From Oryzomonas sagensis (lineage in GTDB: Bacteria; Desulfobacterota; Desulfuromonadia; Geobacterales; Pseudopelobacteraceae): a DNA stretch of 37,394 nt. The notes beneath the pieces are model-generated. The model made no database searches and had not been told where the DNA came from. It saw only the letters and a list, made by a program, of their open reading frames with translations. Of the stretch, positions 21,953-30,448 are shown one piece after another. The DNA lies in contig NZ_VZRA01000010.1 of assembly GCF_008802355.1 (NCBI RefSeq), forward strand, positions 1-37,394, read 5' to 3'. The position numbers and the translations under genes were made by a program. Each line of letters opens with the position of its first letter. Position 1 is the first letter of the stretch.

Positions 21953-23674
21953 ATGGGAACCAACGGCACGGGCATGGCACGGGGATGTTTCCTGGCGGTA
22001 CTGGCGACGCTGCTTTGTGCGCCCGCCTCCTTCGGCGCGCGGGACAACGGCGAATGTCTCGAATGTCACGGTGAGCAGTCCATCATCCAGCAGGGGGGCG
22101 CCCGCCTCTATGTCGATCCGCTGAAATTCGCCGACACCAGCCATGGGGTCGTCGGCTGCACCTCATGCCACGACAGCGTGACCGACAGACATCCCGAAGA
22201 CGGGACCAAGCCCTCACACGCCACCTGCAAGGAATGCCACGGCGCGGTTGCCAAGGAGTACGCCCAAAGCCTGCACGGCGGGAACGCCGCCTGCGCCGAC
22301 TGCCACAACCCGCACCGGGCGCGGAAATCGGCCGATGTGTCGGGGGTGGAGATCAACGCCGTCTGCTCCCGTTGCCACAAGGCTCCGGCAACCGTGAAGA
22401 GCCATGAAAAATGGCTCCCCGTGGCGAGGCTGCACCTGGACAGTCTCCCCTGCATCACCTGCCATACCGGGTCAAAGGGGTATTACATCAGCCTGTTTGT
22501 GGAGAAGGAGGCCCGGAAGGGCGCTTTCCGCCTGGCGACCTACGACGAGCTGGCGCGGCTGACCGGCGAGAGCGGCATCGCCTCCCTGATCGATACCAAC
22601 GGCGACAATTACATCTCGCTCCTGGAGTTGCGGAAATTCAACAAAAAAGCTCGTGACGACGGAATGCGCCTGCGGGGCATGATGATGCCCCAAGTGATGA
22701 CCCACAGCTACCAGATTCTGGACAATCGCTGGGATTGCACCTTCTGCCACGTCTCCGGGACCAAGGGGCTGCAGACCAGCTTCGTATCCTTCCCCGGCAA
22801 GAACGGGATCTACAGCCGGGTAGCCGTTGAAAAGGGAGCGATCCTGGATGTCCTCTACGGCACCCCCGACTTCTACATGACCGGCGCGACCCGCAGCAAG
22901 GGGGTCAGCATCATAGGCGCCCTCATCATCGCCTGCGGGATCGTCGTCCCCCTGGGGCACGGGTTCATCCGCTTCCTGACCCGCAGGAAGCGGGAGCACA
23001 ACCACGGCCAGGCCGCCCATGAGGTCATCGTCTACCTGCAGCCGACACCGGTCAGGATCTGGCACTGGATTCACGCCTTAAGCATCGTCACCCTCTGCGT
23101 CACCGGGGTGCAGATCCGCTTTCCCGAGGTCGTCAACCTGTTCGGCAGCTACCGGGCGGCGGTGATGCTGCACAACGTGGCCGGGGTTGTGGTGGCGCTC
23201 TCCATGGTGTACTGGATTCTCTATTATGTCGTCATCTCCCACGCCATCGGCAGGATCTACTTCCCCACCGGGGACGAGGTGAGGCACGGGCTCATCCGGC
23301 AGGCGATCTTCTACGCCTTCAACTACTTCCGCGGCAAGCCGAATCCCTTCCACGCCACCCCGGAGAACAAATTCAACGCGCTCCAGAAGACGGCCTATCT
23401 GGTGATCATGCTCGTCTTCATGCCGCTGGTGATCGTCACCGGCTTCCTGCTGCTGGATATCCAGCCCCTGCGGAACATGCTGTTCCTGCTGGGGGGGATC
23501 AAGCTGATCGACGGGGTGCACTTCTTTACCGCCTGTTGCCTATGCGCCTTCACCTTCTTCCATTTTTATCTGACGACCTTGGGCCCCACCCCGTTTTCCG
23601 AGATCAGGACCATGTGGACCGGATGGGAGAAGGAGGAGGAACCGGAGGAGAGCGAGCCGTCAACGGCCAAGTGA
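21953..23674 (+). CDS. Seven-haem cytochrome c fused to a cytochrome b membrane domain
   Basis: A 573-residue two-part electron carrier. After a signal peptide (~1-28) the periplasmic part has seven CxxCH motifs at C35, C69, C92, C114, C138, C167 and C262. A 12-residue EF-hand-like loop (Asp214, Asn216, Asp218, Glu225) lies between haems six and seven. Residues ~318-560 form a membrane domain of about five helices of the dihaem cytochrome b561/HydC type, with histidines in RIWHWIHALS, MLHNVAG and GVHFFTACCL...FFHFYL as likely b-haem ligands. It would take electrons from menaquinol through the b haems to the periplasmic haems, or the reverse. First gene of a 12.7-kb same-strand run. It resembles CbcL-type inner-membrane cytochromes of Geobacter in architecture, not necessarily in function. 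Confidence 0.88.
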   Translation: MGTNGTGMARGCFLAVLATLLCAPASFGARDNGECLECHGEQSIIQQGGARLYVDPLKFADTSHGVVGCTSCHDSVTDRHPEDGTKPSHATCKECHGAVAKEYAQSLHGGNAACADCHNPHRARKSADVSGVEINAVCSRCHKAPATVKSHEKWLPVARLHLDSLPCITCHTGSKGYYISLFVEKEARKGAFRLATYDELARLTGESGIASLIDTNGDNYISLLELRKFNKKARDDGMRLRGMMMPQVMTHSYQILDNRWDCTFCHVSGTKGLQTSFVSFPGKNGIYSRVAVEKGAILDVLYGTPDFYMTGATRSKGVSIIGALIIACGIVVPLGHGFIRFLTRRKREHNHGQAAHEVIVYLQPTPVRIWHWIHALSIVTLCVTGVQIRFPEVVNLFGSYRAAVMLHNVAGVVVALSMVYWILYYVVISHAIGRIYFPTGDEVRHGLIRQAIFYAFNYFRGKPNPFHATPENKFNALQKTAYLVIMLVFMPLVIVTGFLLLDIQPLRNMLFLLGGIKLIDGVHFFTACCLCAFTFFHFYLTTLGPTPFSEIRTMWTGWEKEEEPEESEPSTAK

Positions 23675-23709
23675 TTTCCGTTCCGGCTGTAAAAGGGAGG
23701 TCGAGAGTC

Positions 23710-24624
23710 ATGAGAACGACCAGCAGAAGGCAATTTCTCAAGCTGCTCGGGGCAACCGGCGCCGGGCTTCTGGCCGGTCGGCCGTGCGCCGCCCGGGGGG
23801 CAGGGACCGTCAACAACGACGAACTGGGCATGCTCTATGACGCCACGCGCTGCGTGGGGTGCAAGGCGTGCATGGCGGCCTGCAAGCGGGTCAACCGCGA
23901 CTCCGGCGGCCTCGCCTACGAGCGGGCCCCGTTCGATCAGGATAAATTGTGGGATGCGCCGGCCGACCTGTCGGGGAACACCAGGACCCTGATCAAGCTG
24001 TACAAGGGGCCGCAAAACCGCTGGTCGTACATCAAGTACTCCTGCATGCACTGCCAGGAGCCTTCCTGCGTGTCGGTCTGCCCGGTCAGCGCCATGACCA
24101 AGGACAAGGCGACCGGCATCGTGGACTACGACAAGAACAAGTGCATCGGCTGCCGCTACTGCCAGATCGCCTGCCCCTTCAGCATCCCCCGCTTCCAGTG
24201 GGAACGGAAGGCCCCCCAGATCGTCAAATGCGACCTGTGCCGCAACACCAACCTGCGGGGCAAGGGGCTGCCGGCCTGCGCCGAGGTCTGCCCGACGGGG
24301 GCCATAACCTTCGGCCGGCGCGGCGACCTGCTGCGGGATGCGCGTGGCAGGATCGAGGCCAATGGCGGCCGGTACGTCAACTACGTCTACGGCGAGCACG
24401 AGGTGGGGGGAACCAATCATCTCTACCTGGCAGGGGTGCCGTTCCCCAGGCTCGGCCTCCCCCGGTTGCCGGCCGAGGCGCCGGCCGAATTCTCCGAACG
24501 TATCCAGCACACCATCTACAAGGGGTTCATCGCCCCGGTCGCGCTCTACGGCATGCTCTGCATCATCGCGCTCAGGAACCGGAAAAAAAGGGAGAGCAAG
24601 GGTATCCAGGAAGAGGAGGAATGA
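23710..24624 (+). CDS. Tat-exported four-cluster ferredoxin-like subunit (HybA/DmsB type)
   Basis: A 304-residue iron-sulfur subunit. A Tat signal (SRRQFLKLLGATGAGLL, residues ~5-25) indicates the periplasmic face. Four cysteine clusters follow: CVGCKACMAACK, CMHCQEPSCVSVCP, CIGCRYCQIACP, and CDLCR with CAEVCP, enough for four [4Fe-4S] clusters. A C-terminal membrane helix (~275-292, GFIAPVALYGMLCIIAL) anchors it. It would wire the cytochrome to the NrfD/HybB quinone-binding subunit encoded next. No catalytic partner (hydrogenase, molybdoenzyme) is adjacent. Start at 23710 with GGGAGG upstream, 35 bases after the cytochrome gene; its stop overlaps the beginning of the next reading frame. Confidence 0.93.
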   Translation: MRTTSRRQFLKLLGATGAGLLAGRPCAARGAGTVNNDELGMLYDATRCVGCKACMAACKRVNRDSGGLAYERAPFDQDKLWDAPADLSGNTRTLIKLYKGPQNRWSYIKYSCMHCQEPSCVSVCPVSAMTKDKATGIVDYDKNKCIGCRYCQIACPFSIPRFQWERKAPQIVKCDLCRNTNLRGKGLPACAEVCPTGAITFGRRGDLLRDARGRIEANGGRYVNYVYGEHEVGGTNHLYLAGVPFPRLGLPRLPAEAPAEFSERIQHTIYKGFIAPVALYGMLCIIALRNRKKRESKGIQEEEE

Positions 24625-24626
24625 CC

Positions 24627-25943
24627 ATGAGGGAGCACGAACACAGCAAGGAATTCGTCCGGGTGCACAGCCCGATCCTGACCAAGCCCTTCTATTTCTT
24701 CCTGGCACTCTCCCTGGTGGGGGTCTACTTCATCATCCTCAGGTTCGTCAGGGGGATCGGGGCGGTTTCCAACCTGAGCGACGGCTATCCCTGGGGGATC
24801 TGGATCGCCTACGACGTGGCCACCGGCACCGCCATCGCGTGCGGCGGCTATGCCGTCGCCATCCTGGTGTACATCCGCAACCGCTGGCAGTACCATCCGC
24901 TCATCCGTTCCGCCATCCTGACCAGCCTGTTCGGCTACTGCCTGGCCGGCTTCTCGGTCATGGTGGACATCGGCCGCCCCTGGAACGCCTACGGGTTCTT
25001 CATGCCGTCCCGCTGGCAGCCCAACTCGGCCATGTTCGAGGTGGCCCTCTGCATCATGGGGTACTGCGTGGTGCAGATCATCGAGTTCTTCCCCTCCCTC
25101 CTCTGCGTTCTGGAACACAGCAAGCTGAAATGGCTCCAGAAGGCCATTTATCACTTCCATCCGCGCCACACTCCCCAGGACGAGGCCCTGGTGCGGACGA
25201 CCGTGGAATGGGTCCACTCGGCCACCGCCTGGTTTCATCCCAAGTTCAACACCATCCTGATCTTCATCGTGGCGCTCGGCCTCGTCCTGCCGACCATGCA
25301 CCAGTCGTCCCTCGGCTCCCTGATGCTGATCGCCCCCACCAAGCTGCACCCGCTCTGGCATACCGGCTTCCTGCCGCTGCTCTTTCTGATCAACTGCATG
25401 TACATGGGGTATGCCATCGTGATCCTGGAATCCCTGGTCTCCTCCTACCTGCTCAAGCGGGAGTACGAGGTGGAGGAGTTGTCCGGGCTGGCCCACATCA
25501 TCCCCTGGCTCGCCGCCGTCTGGCTGGCGGTGCGCTTGGGCGACCTCATCCAGCGCGACCAGGTGGCCCTCGTCTTCAAGGGGGACAAGTACTCCCTGTT
25601 CTTCCTGCTGGAGTTCCTGCTCCTGGCCGGCGGCTCCCTGCTCCTCTTCGAGAGCAAGCGGTGGCGGTCGCCGCGCTGGCTCTTCGCCACCGCCGTCATG
25701 ATGCTCCTGGGCGGCGCCCTGTACCGCTTCAACGTCTACCTGATCGGCTTCATCCCGGGCACCGGGTGGCGGTATTTCCCCTCCTTCGCGGAATTGATGA
25801 TCTCGGTCGGCATCGTATCCATCGAAATCCTGGGCTACCAGGTGTTGATCAAGTTTTTGCCGGTGCTTCCCAATCCCCACATGCACCGCGATATCGCCCA
25901 CGTGAAGCCGCCCAAGGCGGCCGAGGCCGTGGCCAGGGCCTGA
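24627..25943 (+). CDS. NrfD/HybB-family integral membrane quinone-interacting subunit
   Basis: A 438-residue membrane protein with about ten hydrophobic helices, of the HybB/NrfD (PsrC-like) superfamily. Family marks are the N-terminal PFYFFLALSLVGVYF helix, SDGYPWGIWIAYDVATGTA, DIGRPWNAYGFF and the C-terminal YRFNVYLIGF. Such subunits exchange electrons between quinone and a periplasmic iron-sulfur subunit, and some are proposed to translocate ions. The ATG at 24627 is preferred because GAGGAGG is seven bases upstream; an ATG at 24621 overlaps the previous stop but is too close to it. Third of the redox genes; followed after 29 bases by a small receiver-like protein. Confidence 0.93.
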   Translation: MREHEHSKEFVRVHSPILTKPFYFFLALSLVGVYFIILRFVRGIGAVSNLSDGYPWGIWIAYDVATGTAIACGGYAVAILVYIRNRWQYHPLIRSAILTSLFGYCLAGFSVMVDIGRPWNAYGFFMPSRWQPNSAMFEVALCIMGYCVVQIIEFFPSLLCVLEHSKLKWLQKAIYHFHPRHTPQDEALVRTTVEWVHSATAWFHPKFNTILIFIVALGLVLPTMHQSSLGSLMLIAPTKLHPLWHTGFLPLLFLINCMYMGYAIVILESLVSSYLLKREYEVEELSGLAHIIPWLAAVWLAVRLGDLIQRDQVALVFKGDKYSLFFLLEFLLLAGGSLLLFESKRWRSPRWLFATAVMMLLGGALYRFNVYLIGFIPGTGWRYFPSFAELMISVGIVSIEILGYQVLIKFLPVLPNPHMHRDIAHVKPPKAAEAVARA

Positions 25944-25972
25944 TGCGGCCCGTGTGAAAGGACCGTAACGCC

Positions 25973-26410
25973 ATGCAGATACTCCTGTTCGCACGGGACG
26001 GGGTCGGCGACCACATCCGCGACGCCGTGACCCGCACCGTGCCTGAAACCGAGGTCTTCGGCGCCATGGACGACCTGGTCAGCCGGTTCAGGCGCCCGTC
26101 CGGGGAGCCGGTGGTGGCTGTGCTGATCGTCGGCTCCCTGGGCGAGCTTGCCGCCCTGCGGCAGGTGAAGGGGATGCTGCACGATTGCCGCACCGTCCTG
26201 ATCCTGCCCGACCGGGAGGCGGAGACCGTGGCGGCGGGGCACCGTCTCCACCCCCGTTTTCTCGGGTGCCTGGATGACGACGGGGAGGAGGTGGCCGCCG
26301 TGCTGTGCAAGATGCTGGCGCTGCAGAAGGCTAACCGGGCGGAATGCCGGAATACCGCGCCGGTGGTTGAAGAGCCGCAGGGCGCCCCGATGCCACCGGG
26401 GCGGGGATGA
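25973..26410 (+). CDS. Small protein resembling a degenerate receiver domain
   Basis: A 145-residue soluble protein I cannot assign to a named family. Alternating short hydrophobic strands and helices (QILLFARDG, VVAVLIVGSLGE, CRTVLILPDRE, RFLGCLDDDGEEVAAVLCKML) match the order of a response-regulator receiver fold. It lacks the acidic pair after strand 1 and an aspartate at the end of strand 3 (IVGS instead), so it would not be phosphorylated. The C-terminal ~30 residues are a disordered Pro-rich tail. Start at 25973 after GAAAGGACC. Its place between the redox subunits and the ATPase subunits, with gaps of 29 and 21 bases, suggests a role in assembly or regulation of one of the two complexes. 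Confidence 0.72.
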   Translation: MQILLFARDGVGDHIRDAVTRTVPETEVFGAMDDLVSRFRRPSGEPVVAVLIVGSLGELAALRQVKGMLHDCRTVLILPDREAETVAAGHRLHPRFLGCLDDDGEEVAAVLCKMLALQKANRAECRNTAPVVEEPQGAPMPPGRG

Positions 26411-26431
26411 CGATCCCGCAGGGGAACCGCC

Positions 26432-26752
26432 ATGGAACAGGACATCCTGAACACGGTATTCGAGGTGGAGCGGGAGATCCGGGAGATGGTCGCCGCCGAG
26501 CAGCAGCGGGCCGAAGGCGATCTGGCCGCCCTGCGCCGGGAATGCGCGGACCTGGCGGCGGGGGAGGAGGTCCGGCTGCGGGAGGAGTTGGCCGCCGCGG
26601 TGGCGGCCGTGGAAACGGGTGAGGCGCGTCGGCAGGCCGATGCCGCCGTGACGGAGGCCGAGGCGCGAGCCGGGCGGCTGGCCGGGCTCGGGGACGACCT
26701 GCTTGCGGGGTGGGTGCGCCAGGGGATCAGGACCATACTACCGGGTGAATGA
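26432..26752 (+). CDS. atpH: V/A-type ATPase peripheral-stalk subunit H (G)
   Basis: A 106-residue, almost entirely helical protein. Residues ~8-85 are a Glu/Ala/Arg-rich coiled coil (VEREIREMVAAEQQRAEG..., EAEARAGRLAG), ending in a short hydrophobic tail (GWVRQGIRTILPGE). Such a first small gene encodes the stator subunit that pairs with subunit E in the archaeal/bacterial ATPase (AhaH, NtpF). Identity is inferred from form, size and its position directly before subunit I. The stop is one base before the subunit I start (TGA C ATG), indicating translational coupling. Sequence conservation in this family is weak, so the position is the main evidence. Confidence 0.8.
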   Translation: MEQDILNTVFEVEREIREMVAAEQQRAEGDLAALRRECADLAAGEEVRLREELAAAVAAVETGEARRQADAAVTEAEARAGRLAGLGDDLLAGWVRQGIRTILPGE

Positions 26753-26753
26753 C

Positions 26754-28643
26754 ATGATCGTCGCCATGTCCAAGGTTGAGATCATAGGACCCATGGAGCT
26801 TCTGCTCCCGGTGCTGGACCGTGTCCGGGCCCTGGGGCTGTTCCAGGTGGAACAGGAGATGCGCGGCTTTGTGGACCGGGAGGATGAAAAGGCGTTCCGG
26901 CCGGTCCGGCTGGATAAGAAGACCCTGGCGGAACGGTCGTACTGCGACGGCCTTATGGCAAAGATCGACCAGTTGGCCGGCTTCCTCCCCAAGCTGCCCA
27001 CCCGGTGCAGCTACCTCGAGCCGCACAGCGCCGTGGGGATCGTGGCCGAGGTGGTGGACAAACACACACTCCTGTGCAGCGGGCTCTGCCGCCGGCGGGA
27101 CGCCCTGGAGGGGGAACGGGGGGAGCTGCTCCGGCAGACCGCCTTCCTCGACGCCCTGGAACCGCTCTTCAAGACGGCCGGGGAGGGGACCGGGCTCGAT
27201 TTCATCGGCGTGTCCCTGAAAGACGGCGAGGCGGTGGATCACCTCTACCAGTTGATCGCGCGTCTGACGGGCGACACCTTTGAATTCGTCACGACCGGGG
27301 GCCCGGAGGGGGCGATCATCGTGCTCGTCACCCTGCCGGTCGAGCTCGGGGCCAAGGTGCGGGACGTGCTCAATGGGGAACGCATCCCGGAGTTGGCTTT
27401 CCCGGCCTCCCTGAGCCAACTCCCGTTCCCTGACAAGGTGCGCGCGGTGCGCCGCCGGATCGGCGACATCGGGGCCGAACTCGACCGGGTGAACGCCGAA
27501 CTGCACCGCTTTGCCTCCCGCTGGTGGCCCACCTATTCCTGCGTGCGGGAGTGGCTGCTGGACCGCCTGGCCCTGCTCACCACCACCGCGGCCATCCACA
27601 AGACCGACCTCTGCTTCTTCATCCACGGCTGGATGCCTTCGCCGGACGTGCCCCGGCTCCGCTCCCTGCTGAACGGGGAGTTCCAGGGGCGGGTGGTGGT
27701 GGAGGAGCAGGGGGCCCTGGAGGAGGAGATGGAGGTCATCCCCATCGCCATCAGGAACCCTCCCTATTTCCGCCCCTTCGAACTCTTTACGCGTATCCTG
27801 CCGCTCCCCTCATACCGCTCCTACGACCCGACCCCCTTCATCGGCATCTTCTTCCCGATCTTCTTCGGCATGATCCTGGGGGATGTGGGGTACGGCCTGC
27901 TGCTTTTGGCCTGTGCCCTGGTCATGCTGAAGCTGTTCCGCACGCGGCGCGACCTGCACGATGCCGCCCTGATCCTGCTGGTCTCCTCCTGCTATGCCGT
28001 GGTGTTCGGCTTTCTGTACGGCGAATGCTTCGGCGGGACGGCCGGGGGGTGGCGGCTCCTGGAACAGACCTGTGTCATCGAGCGTAGTCGCTCGATCATG
28101 CCGATGTTGGCGTTTTCCCTCTCCATCGGCGTCGCCCATGTCACCCTCGGCCTCTGCCTCGGCTTCTGGTCGACCCTGCGAAGGCGTTTGGTCAGGGAAT
28201 CCCTGGCAAAGCTCGTGAACATCCTGCTCCTGCTCTGCCTGGCGGCCCTGGCCGTGTCCCTGTTCAGCCCGTTTCCGCCCCCGATCCGCAAGGGGCTCAA
28301 CGTGGCCGTGCTGGTCGCCATCCCGCTCATGCTCCTGACCGGCGGACTTCTGGCGCCGCTGGAGATGATGAAGAACATCGGCAATATCGTCTCCTACGCC
28401 CGGATCATGGCCATCGGGCTCGCCTCGGTGCTGATCGCCCAGGTGGCGAACCGGTTCGCGGGGCTGACCGGGGATGTGCTGACCGGCGCCGTGGCCGGGG
28501 GGCTCATCCACCTGATCAATATCGCCCTGGGGATTTTCTCCCCCACCATCCATAGCCTGCGGCTCCATTATGTGGAGTTTTTCGACAAGTTCATCGTCTA
28601 CGGCGGCCGGAGGTTCGAACCGTTCAAAAAACCGCCCGGATAG
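26754..28643 (+). CDS. atpI: V/A-type ATPase subunit I (a-subunit)
   Basis: A 629-residue stator subunit that joins the peripheral stalks to the membrane and forms the ion half-channels against the c-ring. The soluble N-terminal half (~1-330) has the starting strand IVAMSKVEIIGPMELLLPVLD and a helical hairpin. The C-terminal half has about seven or eight membrane helices, including PTPFIGIFFPIFFGMILGDVGYG (conserved in the family), YGECFGG, NIGNIVSYARIMAIGLASVLIA with the essential channel arginine in SYARIMAIG, and LINIALGIFSPTIHSLRLHYVEFF. The tail GGRRFEPF is typical. An ATG at 26766 (MSKVEII) is an alternative start. Coupled to the upstream gene. Confidence 0.95.
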   Translation: MIVAMSKVEIIGPMELLLPVLDRVRALGLFQVEQEMRGFVDREDEKAFRPVRLDKKTLAERSYCDGLMAKIDQLAGFLPKLPTRCSYLEPHSAVGIVAEVVDKHTLLCSGLCRRRDALEGERGELLRQTAFLDALEPLFKTAGEGTGLDFIGVSLKDGEAVDHLYQLIARLTGDTFEFVTTGGPEGAIIVLVTLPVELGAKVRDVLNGERIPELAFPASLSQLPFPDKVRAVRRRIGDIGAELDRVNAELHRFASRWWPTYSCVREWLLDRLALLTTTAAIHKTDLCFFIHGWMPSPDVPRLRSLLNGEFQGRVVVEEQGALEEEMEVIPIAIRNPPYFRPFELFTRILPLPSYRSYDPTPFIGIFFPIFFGMILGDVGYGLLLLACALVMLKLFRTRRDLHDAALILLVSSCYAVVFGFLYGECFGGTAGGWRLLEQTCVIERSRSIMPMLAFSLSIGVAHVTLGLCLGFWSTLRRRLVRESLAKLVNILLLLCLAALAVSLFSPFPPPIRKGLNVAVLVAIPLMLLTGGLLAPLEMMKNIGNIVSYARIMAIGLASVLIAQVANRFAGLTGDVLTGAVAGGLIHLINIALGIFSPTIHSLRLHYVEFFDKFIVYGGRRFEPFKKPPG

Positions 28644-28694
28644 CCCCGCAGGGGCGGTCAGCGGGGTTCCCCGTTCGAAAGGAGGGAAGGAAAA

Positions 28695-28907
28695 ATGGAA
28701 AAGGTATTGCTCGGTTTTGCCGCGGCCCTTGCCGTGGGGCTCTGCGCCATCGCCACCGGGTGGGCCCAGTCCCGGATCGGCTCGGCCGGCGCCGGCACCC
28801 TGGCCGAGAAGCCCGAGCTGTCGGGGACGATCATCATCCTGCTGGCCATCCCCGAAACCATGGTGATACTCGGCTTCGTGGTCGCAGCCATGATTCTCTA
28901 TCTCTAA
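28695..28907 (+). CDS. atpK: V/A-type ATPase c-ring subunit K, two-helix form
   Basis: A 70-residue proteolipid: helix 1 (residues ~4-28), a polar loop (~29-42, GSAGAGTLAEKPE) and helix 2 (~43-69) with the ion-binding carboxylate Glu54 in LAIPETMVILG. This is the single-hairpin size, not the four-helix duplicated form of eukaryotic and some bacterial V-ATPases. Gln25 on helix 1 and Thr55 next to the glutamate match positions that complete the Na+ site in sodium-dependent rings, so Na+ translocation is possible; this is an inference. GAAAGGAGGGAAGG provides a strong ribosome site, as expected for a subunit needed in many copies. Confidence 0.93.
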   Translation: MEKVLLGFAAALAVGLCAIATGWAQSRIGSAGAGTLAEKPELSGTIIILLAIPETMVILGFVVAAMILYL

Positions 28908-28918
28908 GGGGGGACGCC

Positions 28919-29482
28919 ATGGGATACCATGAACTCGTCGCATCGCTGCGGCGGGAGGGTGAGGAACGGGTCGCCGCCATCCGGCTGGCGGCGGGAGCGG
29001 AGGGCGACCGGATCAGGGGGGATGCCGCCTTGGAGCTACAGGCGCTGCGGGAGAGCTACGCCCGACGCCGGGCGGACGCCGTTGCCGCTGCGGCCGGCAA
29101 GCTGGCGGCCGAGGGGCGGCGCCGCGCCGAACGGATCAGGCTGCATGCCGAAAGCTCTCTGGCCGAGCGGCTGTACGCCGTGGCCCGGGCCTCGTTGCCC
29201 GAACTGCGAGATGAAGAGTATGCAACGCATTTCGCCAGCCTGGTCGGGGAACTCCTCCCCTGCGCCTGGGAAACCGTCTGGGTCAACCCGGCCGACGTCG
29301 CCTTGGCCCAAAGGCACTTTCCCGGCGCCCGCATAGAGGGCGACCGCGCCATCTCCGGCGGCCTGAGGGTTGCGGGGGAGGGGGGGCGGCTCACCATCGA
29401 CAATACCTTCGAGAAGCGCCTGGAACGGTGCTGGCCCGAGCTCGCCTCCGAGGTCGTGGCGGCGGTCCTGCCCACGGTGTGA
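28919..29482 (+). CDS. atpE: V/A-type ATPase peripheral-stalk subunit E
   Basis: A 187-residue stator protein. Residues ~1-85 form an Ala/Arg/Glu coiled coil (LVASLRREGEERVAAIRLAAG...); residues ~95-187 form the globular cap that binds the A3B3 head, with ISGGLRVAGEGGRLTIDNTFEKRLER, the family's best conserved stretch. Start at 28919, after AAGGGGGGA, 11 bases past the subunit K stop. Length is within the family range. The position between K and C is that of archaeal operons. Confidence 0.93.
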   Translation: MGYHELVASLRREGEERVAAIRLAAGAEGDRIRGDAALELQALRESYARRRADAVAAAAGKLAAEGRRRAERIRLHAESSLAERLYAVARASLPELRDEEYATHFASLVGELLPCAWETVWVNPADVALAQRHFPGARIEGDRAISGGLRVAGEGGRLTIDNTFEKRLERCWPELASEVVAAVLPTV

Positions 29483-29485
29483 CCC

Positions 29486-30448
29486 ATGGGACTCCTGGCG
29501 GAACATGGGGGAAGCGGCGTGCCGCTCCCCTACCTCCTGGCGCGCGTCATGGGGCGGCGCGCCTACCTGGTGACGGACTGGCAGCGGGTGCTGGCCGCGG
29601 CCGAACCCCTGGCCTCCCTCCCCCCGTCCCCCTACCGCCAGGACCCGGAGGGGGGAGCGGACGAGGGGCTGTGGGGCGGCCTCCAGCGGGAGTTCGCCTG
29701 GGTCCACCGCCAGATGGGGCACCGCCTCCAGGAGATCTTCGAGCCGTTCTTTCTCACCCTGGAACTGCGCACCCTCTTCATGGCGCTGCGCCTCCGGTTC
29801 CGGGGTGAAGAGGGGCGCTCCCTGGCGGACCTGCTCCGTTTCAGCCTGCTCTGCGCCCCGGTGAAAAGGCTTCTTAGCGAAGGGGAGGACCTGCCGGCAA
29901 TCCTGGCCGGGGTGGGGGCGCACGCGTCCTTTTGGCCGGACGCGGGGCGAGCCTTGCCGGAGATCCTGCGGCACCAGGGGATGCGGGGGTGCGAGGAACA
30001 ACTGGTGGACGCCGGTCTGGAACATGCGGCCGCTCGTCGCCTCCATCCCGCTGTGAGCCTGTTTGTGACCCGGCTCATCGACCTGGAGAATTTTGTCGCC
30101 CTGGCCAAACAGGTGCGCTGGAGGATGGGGGAGTCCGGTTTTGTGGCGGGGGGAAGTATCGGCGTGGCGCTCCTCCGGGAGGCGGCCCGCGATCGGGAGG
30201 GTGGAAAGGCGCGCCGTCTCGCGGCCCGCGTGCTGGGGATGGAGCTGGACCCCACCGCCGCCGAGCTGGTCCCGCTCCTGGCGGCCCGCTTGGGCCTGAC
30301 CCTGCGCCGACAGGGGCGGGAGCCGGACGGGGTCGGCCTGATCCTGGACTACCTCTGGCGGCGTTTGACCGAGACGCGCAACCTGTCCCTGCTCCTCCAC
30401 GGTAGCGACCTGGAGCGCGAGACCCTGGGAAGGGAGATGGTGCTGTGA
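29486..30448 (+). CDS. atpC: V/A-type ATPase subunit C (central-stalk connector, d homologue)
   Basis: A 320-residue, mostly helical protein linking the rotor shaft to the c-ring. Subunit C proteins are poorly conserved; support comes from helical make-up, length (typical 320-350), a matching segment VTRLIDLENFVALAKQVRWRM (the 'D-x-x-N' helix of the family) and the position between E and F. Start at 29486 three bases after subunit E's stop, without a strong ribosome site of its own (translational coupling). Its end overlaps the GTG start of subunit F by four bases. Confidence 0.9.
   Translation: MGLLAEHGGSGVPLPYLLARVMGRRAYLVTDWQRVLAAAEPLASLPPSPYRQDPEGGADEGLWGGLQREFAWVHRQMGHRLQEIFEPFFLTLELRTLFMALRLRFRGEEGRSLADLLRFSLLCAPVKRLLSEGEDLPAILAGVGAHASFWPDAGRALPEILRHQGMRGCEEQLVDAGLEHAAARRLHPAVSLFVTRLIDLENFVALAKQVRWRMGESGFVAGGSIGVALLREAARDREGGKARRLAARVLGMELDPTAAELVPLLAARLGLTLRRQGREPDGVGLILDYLWRRLTETRNLSLLLHGSDLERETLGREMVL

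Noticed and set aside
23710-25943. Hydrogenase operon (HybA and HybB homologues)
   Set aside because: No large or small NiFe subunit lies upstream or downstream; the subunits belong to a broader electron-transfer family.
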